Source: an uncultured Eubacteriales bacterium
GTDB lineage: Bacteria; Bacillota; Clostridia; Lachnospirales; Bianqueaceae
Assembly (NCBI GenBank): GCA_900322165.1
Contig: ONYR01000025.1
Coordinates: 1-5,774 of the forward strand
Length of the DNA stretch: 5,774 nucleotides
Direction: 5' to 3'
Shown here: in pieces, positions 5,702-5,774 of the stretch
How positions within the stretch are numbered: the first letter of the stretch is position 1
How the letters are laid out: each line of letters starts with the position of its first letter
Notes under the pieces: generated by a model
The model's database searches: none
Told to the model about the DNA's origin: nothing
Seen by the model: the letters and a program-made list of their open reading frames with translations, nothing else
Program-made: the position numbers and the translations under genes

Positions 5702-5774
5702 ATGAAACATTTTGATTTGTTCGTTATCGGAGCCGGCCCCGGCGGCTATGAGGCAGCTCTGGAGGCCGCTTCCC
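5702..5774 (+). CDS. lpdA: Dihydrolipoamide dehydrogenase, L-protein (N-terminal part only)
   Basis: The ATG is preceded by AAGGAG (5691-5696) at a spacing of five bases, in the nine-base gap after lplA. Twenty-four codons are visible before the window edge and read MKHFDLFVIGAGPGGYEAAL and on. This is the FAD-binding dinucleotide fold (GxGxxG: Gly10, Gly12, Gly15) of pyridine nucleotide-disulphide oxidoreductases, in the form typical of E3/L-protein. The disulphide motif lies outside the window, so identity rests on the N-terminus and on the position behind gcvT-H-PA-PB-lplA. The product would reoxidise dihydrolipoyl-GcvH with NAD+. There is no N-terminal lipoyl domain, unlike some Bacillota versions. 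Other members of the flavoprotein family are possible but less likely here. Confidence 0.85.
   Translation, partial: MKHFDLFVIGAGPGGYEAALEAAS

Noticed and set aside
1536..5774. The GcvH, LplA and flavoprotein set as a lipoylation-dependent ADP-ribosylation (macrodomain and SirTM sirtuin) defence or stress locus.
   Set aside because: Those loci have a GcvH-like protein with macrodomain and sirtuin partners. Here all genuine glycine cleavage genes are present under a glycine riboswitch and no macrodomain or sirtuin is visible, so the standard pathway explains the cluster. Genes beyond 5774 are not seen.
1..5774. Mobile elements, CRISPR arrays, tRNA or rRNA genes, and long repeats.
   Set aside because: No inverted-repeat ends, transposase motifs, regular repeat-spacer pattern or tRNA-like cloverleaf was found. 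Coding and base use look uniform throughout.

Overview
The window is a glycine cleavage system (GCS) operon, all on the plus strand, together with its own glycine-sensing leader. It suggests a moderately GC-rich member of the Bacillota. The reasons are strong AGGAGG-type Shine-Dalgarno sequences, a tandem glycine riboswitch with an intrinsic terminator, a P-protein split into two subunits (gcvPA and gcvPB), and a lipoate-protein ligase inside the cluster. Nothing in the sequence fixes the lineage below phylum. A Clostridia or Erysipelotrichia type of host is plausible but is inference.

Layout: positions 1-66 are the last codons of an unrelated or unidentified upstream gene. Positions 85-113 hold a near-consensus extended -10 promoter. 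Its predicted transcript starts around 120-121 and immediately enters a tandem glycine aptamer pair (about 121-306), followed by a perfect 10-bp intrinsic terminator (302-330). The P1 helix of the second aptamer shares bases with the left arm of the terminator, so glycine binding should favour readthrough (an ON switch). Then follow gcvT (390-1463), gcvH (1536-1916), gcvPA (1927-3270), gcvPB (3267-4700), lplA (4697-5692) and the first 24 codons of a dihydrolipoamide dehydrogenase gene (from 5702, cut by the window edge). gcvPA/gcvPB and gcvPB/lplA each overlap by ATGA. The other gaps are short and contain clear ribosome binding sites.

How they work together: GcvPA/GcvPB decarboxylates glycine with PLP and passes the aminomethyl group to the lipoyl arm on Lys64 of GcvH. 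GcvT releases ammonia and transfers the one-carbon unit to tetrahydrofolate. The dihydrolipoamide dehydrogenase reoxidises the lipoyl arm using NAD+. LplA probably attaches lipoate to GcvH. The operon therefore encodes all four GCS proteins plus the enzyme that activates the carrier, under direct control of the substrate.

I found no undescribed system here. The genes are textbook in content. The most rewarding parts are the fine structure of the riboswitch (a leader-linker kink-turn, shared P1/terminator bases and an atypical second-aptamer core) and the coupling of lplA to the operon.
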